Assembly (NCBI GenBank): GCA_030605085.1
Contig: JAUWBH010000001.1
Span: forward strand, 39,175-103,174
Source of the DNA: Promethearchaeota archaeon
Lineage (GTDB): Archaea; Asgardarchaeota; Lokiarchaeia; Sigynarchaeales; SOKP01
Reading direction: 5' to 3'
Length of the DNA: 64,000 nt
The notes under the pieces were generated by a model. It saw only the letters and a program-made list of their open reading frames with translations, had not been told where the DNA came from and ran no database searches. Shown here one piece after another: positions 1 through 9,267 of this stretch; the first letter of the stretch is position 1; every line of letters starts with the position of its first letter. Made by a program: the position numbers and the translations under genes.

Positions 1-313
1 CGATTGCGATTTTTCTGGCTTCATCATTACATTCGAAGGGGGGAGTTTCATCTAATTCATAAGTACATATTACATCGTTATAACTTTCATATATAATATT
101 CATACCTTTTTCGTATTCAGTGAGCATTGCCTCATCATATGTACCCATTTCACCCAAAACAGGCCTCATAAAGCGCTTTAAAGTAAAATCAGGTTCTCTT
201 GTTCCTTGGAGTTCATTCGGACATCTGCAAAACAGCTTAGTTTTAGAGTCAATTTGTTGATGAATTTCGAGACCACACTTTAGACCTAATTTTTGATAAT
301 CATGTTCATTCAT
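1..313 (-). CDS. gatE: Glu-tRNA(Gln) amidotransferase subunit E, N-terminal part (cut by window edge)
   Basis: The first 104 codons are visible, starting at the ATG at 313 and running off the left edge. The N-terminus (MNEHDYQKLGLKCGLEIHQQ, then a CRCP motif) matches the GatB/GatE amidotransferase fold, in which LxxGLEIHxQL opens the catalytic cradle and the CRCP cysteines belong to the metal site. The archaeal GatDE complex converts Glu-tRNA(Gln) to Gln-tRNA(Gln) in the cytoplasm. The LGLKCGLEIHQQ form favours GatE over GatB, but only the first fifth of the protein is present, so the C-terminal insert that separates them cannot be checked. Confidence 0.9.
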   Translation of the reverse strand, partial: MNEHDYQKLGLKCGLEIHQQIDSKTKLFCRCPNELQGTREPDFTLKRFMRPVLGEMGTYDEAMLTEYEKGMNIIYESYNDVICTYELDETPPFECNDEARKIAI

Positions 314-369
314 AATTGATCAAACATTCACTTATAAATTACAGAATATATAGTAACACGCGACAAAAT

Positions 370-525
370 TTATTTTTCAGGATCTATTTTGCCTTTTTGA
401 ATATCAAAACACCACTTGTTTTTACAACCTTTAAAACAGAAAACATGGTTTGGAGTAGGTTGACAAATATTTATGTGTGTTACTTTCGTTCTATTCATTG
501 ATTTTCCGCAATAATCACATTTCAT
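370..525 (-). CDS. small zinc-binding protein, TRASH/MYM-like (51 aa)
   Basis: A short reading frame runs from the ATG at 525 to the TAA at 370. It begins MKCDYCGKSMNRTKVTHIN, then has NHVFCFKGCKNKWCF and ends IDPEK. Cysteines at C3 and C6 followed by a CFxGCKxxWC block give a treble-clef pattern like the TRASH and MYM zinc fingers, which bind metal or mediate protein contacts. The dense cysteine spacing, with conserved-looking aromatic residues, makes it a real gene despite its length. It lies between gatE and elp3 on the same strand. The function is unknown; metal sensing or a protein-interaction role is only inferred. Confidence 0.7.
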   Translation of the reverse strand: MKCDYCGKSMNRTKVTHINICQPTPNHVFCFKGCKNKWCFDIQKGKIDPEK

Positions 526-645
526 TTTTTACACTTTTAAATTTTTATGGCTATAACTAAATACAATATCTAATCAGTTTTAATCATTATTTTTATTATG
601 AATATTATTTTTTCAAAAAAAATTTGTTTAAATTAGTTATAAATA

Positions 646-2289
646 CTAATTAAAAAAATTCGTTTCATACAGTTTTTTTGAGACATAAGGACCGTCTAGG
701 GTGTATTCCATTTTATAAAACCAATCTCTTGCTCCGATACCTGAAATGACATCTAACTTTTTAGCATCAAAATCTTCTAAGGATATTTTTTCAGCTTGGT
801 TTAATAGCAATTTACCATAACCTCTATGTTGTATTTGTGAAAATCCATTTGGCTTTAAATCTTTAGGCACTAACTCTCCAACGACTTTAATTTCTCTTAC
901 AATCAAAGTTTTTCCATCGTTTAATTCAGGTCTATGAGCTAATTCAGAAGGTTCTCTCAAGCGTAAATATCCCACTAAATAGTTCTCTTTTTTATTTTCG
1001 TAAGATAGAAATATTTCGTTGCCTTGAGAAGCTTCATAATCTAAACGGTATAATTTAATGTCGTCAAAAGAACTCTCATCTATGATTTTTTTTCTTTTAC
1101 TTATCCCATATTCGCGACATCTAATACAATTACATTCGGCATTTAATTGTTTCAATCTTTCTTGAATGATTTGCCTTAAATTGCTTTTTTTACACCCAGC
1201 TTCTATCAAATATGCTGGTATGTCTCTCATAATTCTTTGAATTCTGACATAAGGGGGTACCTTTTGTTTTACATCTGCAATTAAGTTAATTAATTCGCCA
1301 AGAGAATACGGAGCATACTTTCCATTTATCCACCAATTATATAATTCAGTACCTTTAATTACTAAGCAAGGATAAATCTTTAACATATCTGGGCAGTAAT
1401 CAGGATTACTGAATAAATTATCGAATGTTTCTAAATCTTTAGAATAATTAGATCCTGGTAAATTGGGCATCATGTGAGCGTTGACCTTTAAGCCAGCGTC
1501 TTTTGATATTCTAATAGCTTCAATGCTATCAGCCGTGGTATGACCCCTTTTTACTAACTCGTATATATCGTCGTAAACCGTTTGAATTCCAATTTCAACG
1601 CGAGTGGTTCCATAATTCAGCATTCTATCAATTTCTTTTTCTTTGCAATAATCAGGTCTAGTCTCAATTGTAATACCAATTACGCTTCTTTTGGATTTTT
1701 CGGCAATCATTTTAGCATCTTTTAAATTTTTAACTTTTTTATTGATTATTCCCTCTAAAGCACCTTTAATAAATTCTTCTTGATAGTCGAACTCTGTAGA
1801 TAAAAAAGTTCCTCCTTGAATAACGAGGGAAATTTTATCTACATTATGCCCAATTGCTTCTAGATCTCTTATTCGAGATTGTACTTGCTCAAAGGGATCA
1901 TAATTGCAGTTTACAGAGCGCATTGCTGAGGGTTCTCTACCAGTATAAGACTGTGCGACCTTGATTCCAGGTTGGGACGCTTCACCCGGACAATAAATAC
2001 ATTTTCCCGGACAAGGTAGAGGTTTAGTCATAATAGCAATTACGGAAACACCAGATAAAGTCCTAATTGCTCTTCTTTTTAAAAGTTTGGTAACTATTGA
2101 CTTTTCTTTTTCTGAAGCATATGATAATATGGTAGCATTCTTAATTACCTTATTATAATTAAATATTTTACTGAAACGCCCTTTAATCTTAGTTATTTTA
2201 TCCTTTGATACATTAGGATTCTTAATCAAGTAATTAATAACTTCCCTGGAAATTTTTTTCTCAATTTTAAAATCAGTTGTTTCATTCAT
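646..2289 (-). CDS. elp3: tRNA uridine-34 modification enzyme Elp3 (radical SAM + GNAT)
   Basis: This 547-residue protein has the usual archaeal Elp3 length. An N-terminal substrate-binding part is followed by a radical SAM domain with cluster ligands C93, C97 and C100 in PCPGKCIYCPGE, and the QSYTGREPSAMR and IQGGTFLS motifs typical of Elp3. A mid-protein CNCIRC cysteine cluster near residue 390 probably binds zinc. The C-terminal GNAT domain contains the acetyl-CoA loop HRGYGKLLL. Elp3 forms 5-carboxymethyluridine at the wobble position of tRNA using acetyl-CoA and SAM. Archaea have Elp3 without the other Elongator subunits, which fits the absence of partners here. It appears monocistronic, with about 150 AT-rich bases before the upstream thiolase gene. 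Confidence 0.96.
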   Translation of the reverse strand: MNETTDFKIEKKISREVINYLIKNPNVSKDKITKIKGRFSKIFNYNKVIKNATILSYASEKEKSIVTKLLKRRAIRTLSGVSVIAIMTKPLPCPGKCIYCPGEASQPGIKVAQSYTGREPSAMRSVNCNYDPFEQVQSRIRDLEAIGHNVDKISLVIQGGTFLSTEFDYQEEFIKGALEGIINKKVKNLKDAKMIAEKSKRSVIGITIETRPDYCKEKEIDRMLNYGTTRVEIGIQTVYDDIYELVKRGHTTADSIEAIRISKDAGLKVNAHMMPNLPGSNYSKDLETFDNLFSNPDYCPDMLKIYPCLVIKGTELYNWWINGKYAPYSLGELINLIADVKQKVPPYVRIQRIMRDIPAYLIEAGCKKSNLRQIIQERLKQLNAECNCIRCREYGISKRKKIIDESSFDDIKLYRLDYEASQGNEIFLSYENKKENYLVGYLRLREPSELAHRPELNDGKTLIVREIKVVGELVPKDLKPNGFSQIQHRGYGKLLLNQAEKISLEDFDAKKLDVISGIGARDWFYKMEYTLDGPYVSKKLYETNFFN

Positions 2290-2444
2290 CTTATTTAATT
2301 AAGGAAAGGAAGAATTAGAGAAAACTTTTTATATTCTAAATTTGTAGATATATTTCATAAAGTTAATATTTTGCGATTTAAATCGAGATTATATTGTAAT
2401 CATTAAATAAATAAATTTAAATAAAAAATAAGATAATTAGAAAT

Positions 2445-3749
2445 TTAAATTCTTTCTACTACTGTGGCAATACCAACGCCGCCTCCCCCGCACATCAACT
2501 GCAATCCGTATCGTTTATTATAATTGTTTAGGTAATGGACCATTTCGCCGAAATAAACAACTCCTGATGCCCCAATTGGATGTCCTATGGAAATAGCACC
2601 CCCAGTTGGGTTCTGTCTTGGATCGTCAAACTCATAGCCAAGGTCTTTACAAAAAGCGAGACATGGAGAAGCAAAAGCCTCATTTGGTTCTATGCAGTCT
2701 AGATCATCAACAGTTATGTCAGCGCGTTTTAAAGCTTTTCTACTCGCAGGTATAGGAGCGGTTAGCATGATTGTCACTTCATCTCCTGCAACAGCTGTAG
2801 ATAATACACATGCCAGAGGTTTCAATCCTAATGACTCTGCTTTTTCTTCAGACATTAATAAAGTCGCAGCGGCTCCATCAACTATTTGTGACGAATTTCC
2901 CGCTGTGACTCTTCCATTCTTTCTACGAAACACTGGTTTGAGCGAACTTAACATTTGCCAACTTTTTTCCGGTTCATCTAAATATCCAGTTCGCACGGTT
3001 TGATCTTTTGTTACAGTAACTGTTTCTTGTTTTTGTTTGCCAGTTTCCTCATCTTTTATAGGTTGCATTTGTTCATCAGTATATTTCTTCAAATAAGATA
3101 CTGGAACAACTCTTTTAAAATACTCATCTTCTTTTCGCATCGCTTTAGTTGCTTTCACATGCGACCACGCACCAAATTCGTCTAAATCTTTGCGGGTTAA
3201 CCCATAACGATCACAAATCATCTCAGCTGAAACTCCTTGTGGTACAAATATTTTCATAAAATCTTGCATTTTTTGGGACCAAATAACCGGGTATTTTTTT
3301 ACTTGAGTCACAATCTCAAATGTAATTCCCATCCGGTAATGAGTCATTGATTCTACACCCGCAGCAATCATCATTTCACCATCACCAACCTTTATTGCAT
3401 TTGCGCATGTGTTTATCGCCTGAAGTCCTGCATTACAATATCTATCCACTGTTGCTCCTGCAATTTCTATGGGCAAGCCAGCCATTATAACTGCTACTCT
3501 TCCAATATTGCCTCCTTGCTCACCTATTTGTGATAAACACCCTACATGACAATCTTCAATTTCGCTTGGATCGAAGTCTGAACATTTATCTTTCGTCCTT
3601 TCAATTAGCTTTTGTAGCACTGTTATTAATAAATCTTGTGCCGAACACTCTCTAAAAGCACCCCCCAATTTTCCCATCTGCTTTCTGCTTGATTTTCCAA
3701 TTGGAGTTCTTATAGCATCTACAACCACACATTCTTTTAATTCTCTCAT
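2445..3749 (-). CDS. thiolase family protein (acetyl-CoA C-acyltransferase)
   Basis: A full-length thiolase of 434 residues. The nucleophilic cysteine is C105 in DRYCNAGLQA, the NEAFA motif lies in the second half, the catalytic histidine is H390 in GHPIGASG, and C420 is in the CGGGGVG C-terminal motif. All three catalytic elements are intact, so a functional Claisen-type thiolase is likely, either condensing or cleaving acyl-CoA. The long form with internal insertions resembles bacterial FadA/AtoB thiolases rather than the short archaeal HMG-CoA-synthase-associated thiolases. No other beta-oxidation gene is adjacent. Substrate length cannot be read from the sequence. Confidence 0.93.
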   Translation of the reverse strand: MRELKECVVVDAIRTPIGKSSRKQMGKLGGAFRECSAQDLLITVLQKLIERTKDKCSDFDPSEIEDCHVGCLSQIGEQGGNIGRVAVIMAGLPIEIAGATVDRYCNAGLQAINTCANAIKVGDGEMMIAAGVESMTHYRMGITFEIVTQVKKYPVIWSQKMQDFMKIFVPQGVSAEMICDRYGLTRKDLDEFGAWSHVKATKAMRKEDEYFKRVVPVSYLKKYTDEQMQPIKDEETGKQKQETVTVTKDQTVRTGYLDEPEKSWQMLSSLKPVFRRKNGRVTAGNSSQIVDGAAATLLMSEEKAESLGLKPLACVLSTAVAGDEVTIMLTAPIPASRKALKRADITVDDLDCIEPNEAFASPCLAFCKDLGYEFDDPRQNPTGGAISIGHPIGASGVVYFGEMVHYLNNYNKRYGLQLMCGGGGVGIATVVERI

Positions 3750-3841
3750 TTAAATCAACATTTTTTTTAAAATTAATATTTAAAATCATATATTTAAAAT
3801 ATTTCTAAGTAAATCTTAATTATTATATCAGTATAAAGTCT

Positions 3842-4735
3842 TTATAAATTGATTGATATTTTCGTAAAATCAATTAATTCATCATTAATGTTCAAGTTTT
3901 TCAAAATATCCTCTGCCTCACTTATCATTTTATTTATCATTTCCTCGACCGTTATCATTTTATCGGTTTTTGGGATTGCCATAGACATGTCGGTGTATTG
4001 TGGTCTGTTAGACTTGAAATGTAAAACTTTCTCAATAAAATCTGGATCAAAACAATTTGCATTAATTATTTGTCTTTTCCAGACTTCGGGAATTGGACTT
4101 TCAATAGTAGGGAGGAAAGCAGTACACATGTGAACAGCCTGAGCACCTAAGATTAAAGCAGCTAACATTCCCTTACCATCACTAATCCCGCCAGATGCTA
4201 TGAATGGTTTTTTTAATAACATATTGGCATTAATTAAATTTATCAATAATGTGTTTTGTTGAGGATTCTTCAATCCACCTCCTTCAAGTCCCGTTAAAAT
4301 TATTGCGTCAACATCCATTTTTTCCGCCGATAAAGCATGTCTCATCGTGGTGGCTTTATGAATCCAGATCATTTCTTTTTCTTTTATTTTCTTCCCTAAG
4401 TATTCAGCTCTGAAAGCTGCTGTTATTATGGTAATTATACCCTCCTCTTCTGCTATATCTAGATATTGAAAAAATGGGTGTCCGGGTTTAACATTACTAT
4501 CCACGGAGAAATTAATACCAAATGGATTATTTGAAATTTTTTTAACATGCTGAATTGCATTTTTGAACTCATCGTTACTTTCATAAGCACTAGCTGTGAG
4601 AATACCCACTCCACCAGCTTTACTTATAGCCGCAGCCAAATCCTTATTATCGTAGCCAGCGAAGGCACCTAAAATAATAGGATACTGACAACCGATCATT
4701 TCGGTAATAGCTGTTTTCCATTTCAAATTTAACAC
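3842..4735 (-). CDS. FMN-dependent TIM-barrel oxidoreductase, nitronate monooxygenase/FabK-like
   Basis: This 297-residue protein has the 2-nitropropane dioxygenase/FabK fold: an N-terminal TxMxGxxYPIILG-like opening, GGVGILTAS, and the phosphate-binding end ASGGISDGKGM followed by LGAQAVHMCTAF. The usual GxEAGGH active-site loop reads GLEGGGLKN, so the catalytic histidine of nitronate monooxygenases is replaced by leucine. FMN binding is therefore likely, but nitronate oxidation is doubtful. It sits just downstream of pyrDK on the same strand (17-base gap to pyrK), so it may be co-transcribed; a link to pyrimidine synthesis is not otherwise supported. It could also be an enoyl reductase paired with the thiolase. 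Confidence 0.8.
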   Translation of the reverse strand: MLNLKWKTAITEMIGCQYPIILGAFAGYDNKDLAAAISKAGGVGILTASAYESNDEFKNAIQHVKKISNNPFGINFSVDSNVKPGHPFFQYLDIAEEEGIITIITAAFRAEYLGKKIKEKEMIWIHKATTMRHALSAEKMDVDAIILTGLEGGGLKNPQQNTLLINLINANMLLKKPFIASGGISDGKGMLAALILGAQAVHMCTAFLPTIESPIPEVWKRQIINANCFDPDFIEKVLHFKSNRPQYTDMSMAIPKTDKMITVEEMINKMISEAEDILKNLNINDELIDFTKISINL

Positions 4736-4751
4736 TTAAAATCATTAATGT

Positions 4752-5606
4752 TTAATCTAAAGATATTTTCTTTCCTGAAAAATCTCTTTTATTTACTCCA
4801 AAATCTTGTATTTTCTTTAGATATTCTGAACTAAATACAGGTCCATCTTTACAAACTAATAGACCAAGAGGATCTAAAGCACACAGACCACATAGTCCAC
4901 AGCCACATCTCATAATTCGCTCAAGACTAGCTTGTAATTCGATATTTTTTTTTTCACATATTTGCATAATCTTGAACATCATTTTTTCCGGGCCACATGT
5001 GTAAGCTATAGCTTGTGCTAATTCCTCTTGTTTGTATTTCTCTAATATTTTTTCGAATATTTCGGACGCAGTTCCTTCTAAACCATAACTACCATCATCA
5101 GTACAAAAGTGAAATTCGGGAGAACCCTCATTGTATACTTGGAATTCGTCCATATACATCAAGTTAATATCTGTTTTAGCCCCTTCGATAATTGTATATT
5201 TAAAATTCCCTTTTTTTAGTACAGCAGAGAGAGATTTTAACGCAGCCATTCCAATCCCACCTCCAATCAAGAAAATCTTTTTATGATTATTTTCTGGAAG
5301 TTTAAAATGATTACCTAAGGGGCCTCTCACACCTATATAATCTCCAATTTTTAAGTTATGGATGGCATTTGTGCATTCTCCTACGTTTTTAACAGTTATA
5401 GCCCAATTTCCATTATCATCGTAAGCAGATATTGACATAGGAACTTCATCTACTCCGGGTACCCATATCATAAGAAATTGTCCTGGTTTAGGGTGTATAT
5501 AATTTTCAGAATTACCTTTTTTCGCATTAAAAATGATGGTTTTAATCCCCTCGCATTCATTGAGAATTCTATGAATTTTTACAGTTCTTATGACATTCTT
5601 AGTCAA
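4752..5606 (-). CDS. pyrK: dihydroorotate dehydrogenase electron-transfer subunit PyrK
   Basis: 284 residues with the PyrK order: an FAD-binding beta barrel (HPKPGQFLMIWVPG), an NAD-binding domain (FLIGGGIGMAALKSL and YTCGPEKMM), and a C-terminal 2Fe-2S motif with clustered cysteines in RCGCGLCGLC and a fourth cysteine in LVCKDGPVF. PyrK passes electrons from the PyrD FMN to NAD+ in the type 1B dihydroorotate dehydrogenase. Its start overlaps the end of pyrD by 8 bases, which implies translational coupling and a stoichiometric complex. It is somewhat longer than typical PyrK (about 260 residues). Confidence 0.94.
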   Translation of the reverse strand: MTKNVIRTVKIHRILNECEGIKTIIFNAKKGNSENYIHPKPGQFLMIWVPGVDEVPMSISAYDDNGNWAITVKNVGECTNAIHNLKIGDYIGVRGPLGNHFKLPENNHKKIFLIGGGIGMAALKSLSAVLKKGNFKYTIIEGAKTDINLMYMDEFQVYNEGSPEFHFCTDDGSYGLEGTASEIFEKILEKYKQEELAQAIAYTCGPEKMMFKIMQICEKKNIELQASLERIMRCGCGLCGLCALDPLGLLVCKDGPVFSSEYLKKIQDFGVNKRDFSGKKISLD

Positions 5607-6525
5607 AATCAGGCACCTCTTGAGTTATAAATTGATGAGTTAAACCTTTTATTTCGCTTATAGAATTATGTTCGTTATTCTTAAGGTATCTAATTAGTTC
5701 TTTATTAATTTCAGTAAAAATTTCGGTACCGGTATATAATGCAGTACCGATTTGTACCAATGAGGCTCCAGCAAGAAAAAATTCTACTACATCTTGCCAA
5801 GAATCTATTCCTCCACAACCTATTATAGGGATTTTCAAGATTTTATACAAGTCATAAACTTTCTTCACAGCTATAGGATGTATTGCCTTCCCAGAAAGCC
5901 CTCCACTTCCATGAGACAATATAGGTCTTTTTGTATTCACATCGATTTTCATTGCACTTACGGTATTTATCGCAACAACAGCATCAGCACCTCCTTTTTC
6001 TGCAGCAATACCAATTTCTCCAATATTTGTCACATTGGGATTCAATTTTATAAAAAGGGGAACAGTTAGTTTTTCTTTCAGAAATTTCACAAATGTATAA
6101 GTCAAGTCTTTATCAATTCCAATGGAAGAGACTTCTGCATGGGGGCAAGAGATATTAATTTCAATTGCATCTGCACCTGCTTTTTCAGCTTTAGCTGCAA
6201 CATCAAGATAAACTTCTTTGGTATCTCCAAAAACACTCACGATTAATGGAATATTATACTTCTTAATTTCTTTTATTTCTGGAATGAAATTATCTATGCC
6301 CGGATTGCCGAGTCCAACCGCGTTCATGAAAGTGCCAGGATAGATTTCAATGATAGACGGGTTTTTGTAGCCTTTTCTTGGTTTTGGGCCTATTGATTTC
6401 GTCGTAACGGCACCGGCACCAGCATCCATTACTCTCTTCATTGAAGAAAAAGAGACTCCTAAAATTCCAGAAGCCAAAATTATTGGAGATTTTAGATTTA
6501 AACCAGAAATATTTGTTTCTAGCAT
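5599..6525 (-). CDS. pyrD: dihydroorotate dehydrogenase catalytic subunit, type 1B
   Basis: 308 residues, the normal length. It begins LETNISGLNLKSPIILASGI. The active-site cysteine is in EINISCPHAEV (cysteine rather than serine marks class 1), the substrate loop is NAVGLGNPG, and the FMN phosphate site is IIGCGGIDSWQD with LVQIGTAL. It oxidises dihydroorotate to orotate in the cytoplasm, the fourth step of UMP synthesis, working with PyrK encoded immediately downstream. It is the first gene of a pyrD-pyrK unit that may extend to the FMN-barrel gene. An AT-rich divergent intergenic region separates it from nop5. Confidence 0.95.
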   Translation of the reverse strand: MLETNISGLNLKSPIILASGILGVSFSSMKRVMDAGAGAVTTKSIGPKPRKGYKNPSIIEIYPGTFMNAVGLGNPGIDNFIPEIKEIKKYNIPLIVSVFGDTKEVYLDVAAKAEKAGADAIEINISCPHAEVSSIGIDKDLTYTFVKFLKEKLTVPLFIKLNPNVTNIGEIGIAAEKGGADAVVAINTVSAMKIDVNTKRPILSHGSGGLSGKAIHPIAVKKVYDLYKILKIPIIGCGGIDSWQDVVEFFLAGASLVQIGTALYTGTEIFTEINKELIRYLKNNEHNSISEIKGLTHQFITQEVPDFD

Positions 6526-6588
6526 TTTTTAAAAGAAAATAATGCTTATTATTTTATAATCATTTTTATTAAAGAAATTTTAATCCCG

Positions 6589-6598
6589 ATATAAATAG
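6589..6598 (+). promoter_or_regulatory. candidate TATA box for nop5-flpA
   Basis: GATATAAATA lies 14-23 bases upstream of the nop5 ATG at 6612. Archaeal transcription starts about 25 bases downstream of TATA, so this spacing predicts a leaderless or nearly leaderless mRNA. No clear Shine-Dalgarno sequence precedes the ATG. Confidence 0.5.
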
Positions 6599-6611
6599 TT
6601 TGATTTGAAAA

Positions 6612-7832
6612 ATGAAGAGTTACATCGTGGATACTCTGTGTGGAATATTTGCTCTCGATGAAAGTGGTAACATTGTGAGTTTTAGAGACTTTGACGACGA
6701 TGATCAAAAAATCTTGGATTTTTATGAAACTCTCGAAAAAGGGTTATTATTAAAAGAATACGAAGATCTTCTTTCAGAATTAAAATTAGCTGGTTTTTCT
6801 GAATACGCTTTTGATAATAAAAATATAGAATTACTCACTTCAGAAAAGTTAGGATATAAAACTTTCTTGGAGAGCGAATCCTTAGAATTCAAAAATTTTC
6901 GATTAAATTTAACGGAACAATTAAAAAAAATTGGCTTATCTAAATCTCGCAATGATATTTTAGCAAAATATAAAAGAATTAACGAAGAACTAATTAGAAA
7001 AAAAGTCAGTCAAATTGGGGGACAAAGTGATTTAACGATCATTCAAATTATTGAAACATTAGAGATATTAAAGAAATCAATAAATTTATTCTCAATGCGT
7101 CTCAGGGAATGGTACGGATTACATTTTCCCGAATTGACAGATAAGGTTATTTCGGATGATATTCTTTTAGCGAAAATGATTTCAATATTAGGCAATAGAG
7201 AAAATTATACTATTAAAAATATAAGAGATAAATTTAGTTTAAATGAAAATCTTATAGAAAATATATTTATAAGAGCTTCTCAATCAATGGGAGCAGATAT
7301 CGATCTAACTATGGTGAAAGGTTATAGTAATCAGATTTTATCTTTAGATTCTTATAGAAAAGACTTAGAGGGTCATTTGGACGATTTAATTGAAAAAACA
7401 GCACCTAATTTAAGGGCTCTTGTAGGTCCGTTGATAGGAGCGAAGTTGATTGCCAAAGCAGGGAGTTTAAAACGATTAGCATTCATGCCAGCGTCTAGAA
7501 TTCAGTTATTAGGGGCTGAGAGAGCGCTATATAGGTTTCTTAAAACAGGAGGTAAAGATAAAAGACCTAAACACGGTTTAATATTTCAATGGAATCAAAT
7601 TAGGAGCAGTAATGTAAATATTAGGGGTAATATCAGTCGTTTAATTTCTGGAAAAATTGGGATCGCTTCAAAAGTAGATTATTTTGGTGGCGAATTTATA
7701 GGAGATGTTTTAACACAAAAAGTAATAGAAAAAATAGAAGAAATAAAGAGAAAACATCCTAAGTATCCAAAAAAAATCCAACCAAAAAGAGGAAAACAAA
7801 AAAGAAAAAACCAGAAAAAAAGAAAGAAATAG
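6612..7832 (+). CDS. nop5: Nop5 (Nop56/58-like) core protein of box C/D sRNPs
   Basis: 406 residues. An N-terminal fibrillarin-interacting domain is followed by a long helical coiled-coil domain (about residues 140-260) and the conserved Nop RNA-binding domain, containing GPLIGAKLIAKAGSLKRLA, MPASRIQLLGAE and KHGLIFQ. The extreme C-terminus is a very lysine-rich tail (KRGKQKRKNQKKRKK), like eukaryotic Nop56/58. Nop5 bridges L7Ae-bound box C/D guide RNA and fibrillarin for 2'-O-methylation of rRNA and tRNA. The stop codon abuts the fibrillarin ATG directly. Confidence 0.97.
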   Translation: MKSYIVDTLCGIFALDESGNIVSFRDFDDDDQKILDFYETLEKGLLLKEYEDLLSELKLAGFSEYAFDNKNIELLTSEKLGYKTFLESESLEFKNFRLNLTEQLKKIGLSKSRNDILAKYKRINEELIRKKVSQIGGQSDLTIIQIIETLEILKKSINLFSMRLREWYGLHFPELTDKVISDDILLAKMISILGNRENYTIKNIRDKFSLNENLIENIFIRASQSMGADIDLTMVKGYSNQILSLDSYRKDLEGHLDDLIEKTAPNLRALVGPLIGAKLIAKAGSLKRLAFMPASRIQLLGAERALYRFLKTGGKDKRPKHGLIFQWNQIRSSNVNIRGNISRLISGKIGIASKVDYFGGEFIGDVLTQKVIEKIEEIKRKHPKYPKKIQPKRGKQKRKNQKKRKK

Positions 7833-8546
7833 ATGGTAAACCAAAAAATGAGCGAAATAGAGATTAGAAGTCACCCGAAATTCTACGAAGTTTACATTTC
7901 AGGATCCCATGATAAACCTAAACTTTATTCTAAAAACTTAATACCCGGAAGTAAAATATCTAACGAGAAATTGATCAATTATAAAGGGATTGAATATAGA
8001 GAATGGGATCCATATAGGAGTAAGTTAGCTGCTTTAATATTGGAAAAACCTTTTACAAATTTTCTTTCAAATAAAATGAATTGCTTATATTTAGGAGCAG
8101 CCTCTGGGACTACAATCTCACATCTTTCAGATATTCTTAGGGAAGGAGTGATTTACGGCGTTGAATTTGCAGGACGAATAATAAGACAATTAATTCAAAA
8201 TATATCCAACAGACCAAACATAATCTCAATCTTTGGTGACGCTCGGTATCCTGAAAGTTATGCGAACTCAATTTTTACGGATATTGATGTAATTTATCAA
8301 GATGTAGCTCAACCAACTCAAGCAGAAATTGCGATTTCTAACGGAAATTACTATCTAAAAGATGGTGGTCTCATTATCATCGCTATTAAATCTCAATCAA
8401 TTGATAGCATTGTAAAATCTGAAAAGATTTATGAGAGAGAAAAAAATATTTTTGAAAACGCTGGATACGATATAGTTGAAAGCATAAATATAGATAAATA
8501 TGCTGCTAATCATATTGTTTTAATCGTTCAAAAAACACTGAAATAA
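7833..8546 (+). CDS. flpA: fibrillarin-like rRNA/tRNA 2'-O-methyltransferase
   Basis: 237 residues, the normal archaeal fibrillarin length. The SAM-binding loop is YLGAASGTTISHLSDI, followed by VYGVEFAGR, the DVAQPTQAEI segment that carries a catalytic aspartate, and a late AIKSQSID block carrying the catalytic lysine. It transfers methyl from SAM to the 2'-OH of the base selected by a box C/D guide RNA. The ATG immediately follows the nop5 stop with no spacer, so translation is probably coupled. An internal ATG at 7848 is an alternative start. Confidence 0.97.
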   Translation: MVNQKMSEIEIRSHPKFYEVYISGSHDKPKLYSKNLIPGSKISNEKLINYKGIEYREWDPYRSKLAALILEKPFTNFLSNKMNCLYLGAASGTTISHLSDILREGVIYGVEFAGRIIRQLIQNISNRPNIISIFGDARYPESYANSIFTDIDVIYQDVAQPTQAEIAISNGNYYLKDGGLIIIAIKSQSIDSIVKSEKIYEREKNIFENAGYDIVESINIDKYAANHIVLIVQKTLK

Positions 8547-8565
8547 ATTACTAGAAGAAAAATAA

Positions 8566-9267
8566 TTATTTTAAGTAATCAGTAATTTTTTTACTTCCTA
8601 CTTCCTCGTTCAAGATTTTCTTAGTTGTAATCCATGTTTTACGAGCAAATTTCGGGGCTTTTTTGTTTTTTTTGACCCAATCTCGAAGAAAATCTGTAGT
8701 TCTTTTATCAGAGGGATAGCCGGACCCAATATCTCCAAATCTCTGTTTTAAATCATCAATTAATGAATCTCGTTTGTCTTTTGCAATTATTGATCCTGCT
8801 GAGACTATTGGATAAATATCATCTGCTCTATGTTTAGAAATTATTTTTTTTGTCTTATAATCTAAAAGATTTTTTATTGATTCTCCAAATCTTTCTTCGT
8901 TAACATCAGCAGCGTCTAAATAAACAATATCAGGCTTTAATTTGTTTACAATTTTTGCCATTTTTAATACTTCAAGTTGATTCATGGTAATCTTATTTTT
9001 TACTCTTTCATCAATTTCTTGTGCTGATACCACAATAATTTCGTATGAATGACAGTTTTCTTTTATTAAGCTGGCTAATTTCTGCCTCTTTTTCGCAGAC
9101 AATTTTTTAGAGTCTTTAACTCCAATTTCAGATAAATAATTCAATTTAAATTTTGTAAAACAAACGCCACATAAAACCATTGGCCCTAAAACTGGGCCTC
9201 TACCCGCCTCATCGATTCCACACAATAATTCTATGGAATTATTTTCAATTTTCTTTGAAGATTTCAA
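8566..9267 (-). CDS. rnhB: ribonuclease HII
   Basis: 233 residues. The signature LCGIDEAGRGPVLGPM holds the catalytic D19 and E20, VYLDAADVNEERF holds the third acidic residue, and SAGSIIAKDKRDS holds the conserved lysine/aspartate pair. RNase HII removes RNA from RNA-DNA hybrids and single ribonucleotides from DNA. Its 5' end overlaps the 3' end of the upstream HTH regulator gene by 23 bases in another frame, so the two are co-transcribed. It converges on flpA with only about 20 bases between the stops. Confidence 0.96.
   Translation of the reverse strand: MKSSKKIENNSIELLCGIDEAGRGPVLGPMVLCGVCFTKFKLNYLSEIGVKDSKKLSAKKRQKLASLIKENCHSYEIIVVSAQEIDERVKNKITMNQLEVLKMAKIVNKLKPDIVYLDAADVNEERFGESIKNLLDYKTKKIISKHRADDIYPIVSAGSIIAKDKRDSLIDDLKQRFGDIGSGYPSDKRTTDFLRDWVKKNKKAPKFARKTWITTKKILNEEVGSKKITDYLK

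Noticed and set aside
2692..3003. Plus-strand 103-codon frame inside the thiolase gene
   Set aside because: It is an antisense shadow of a well-conserved gene.
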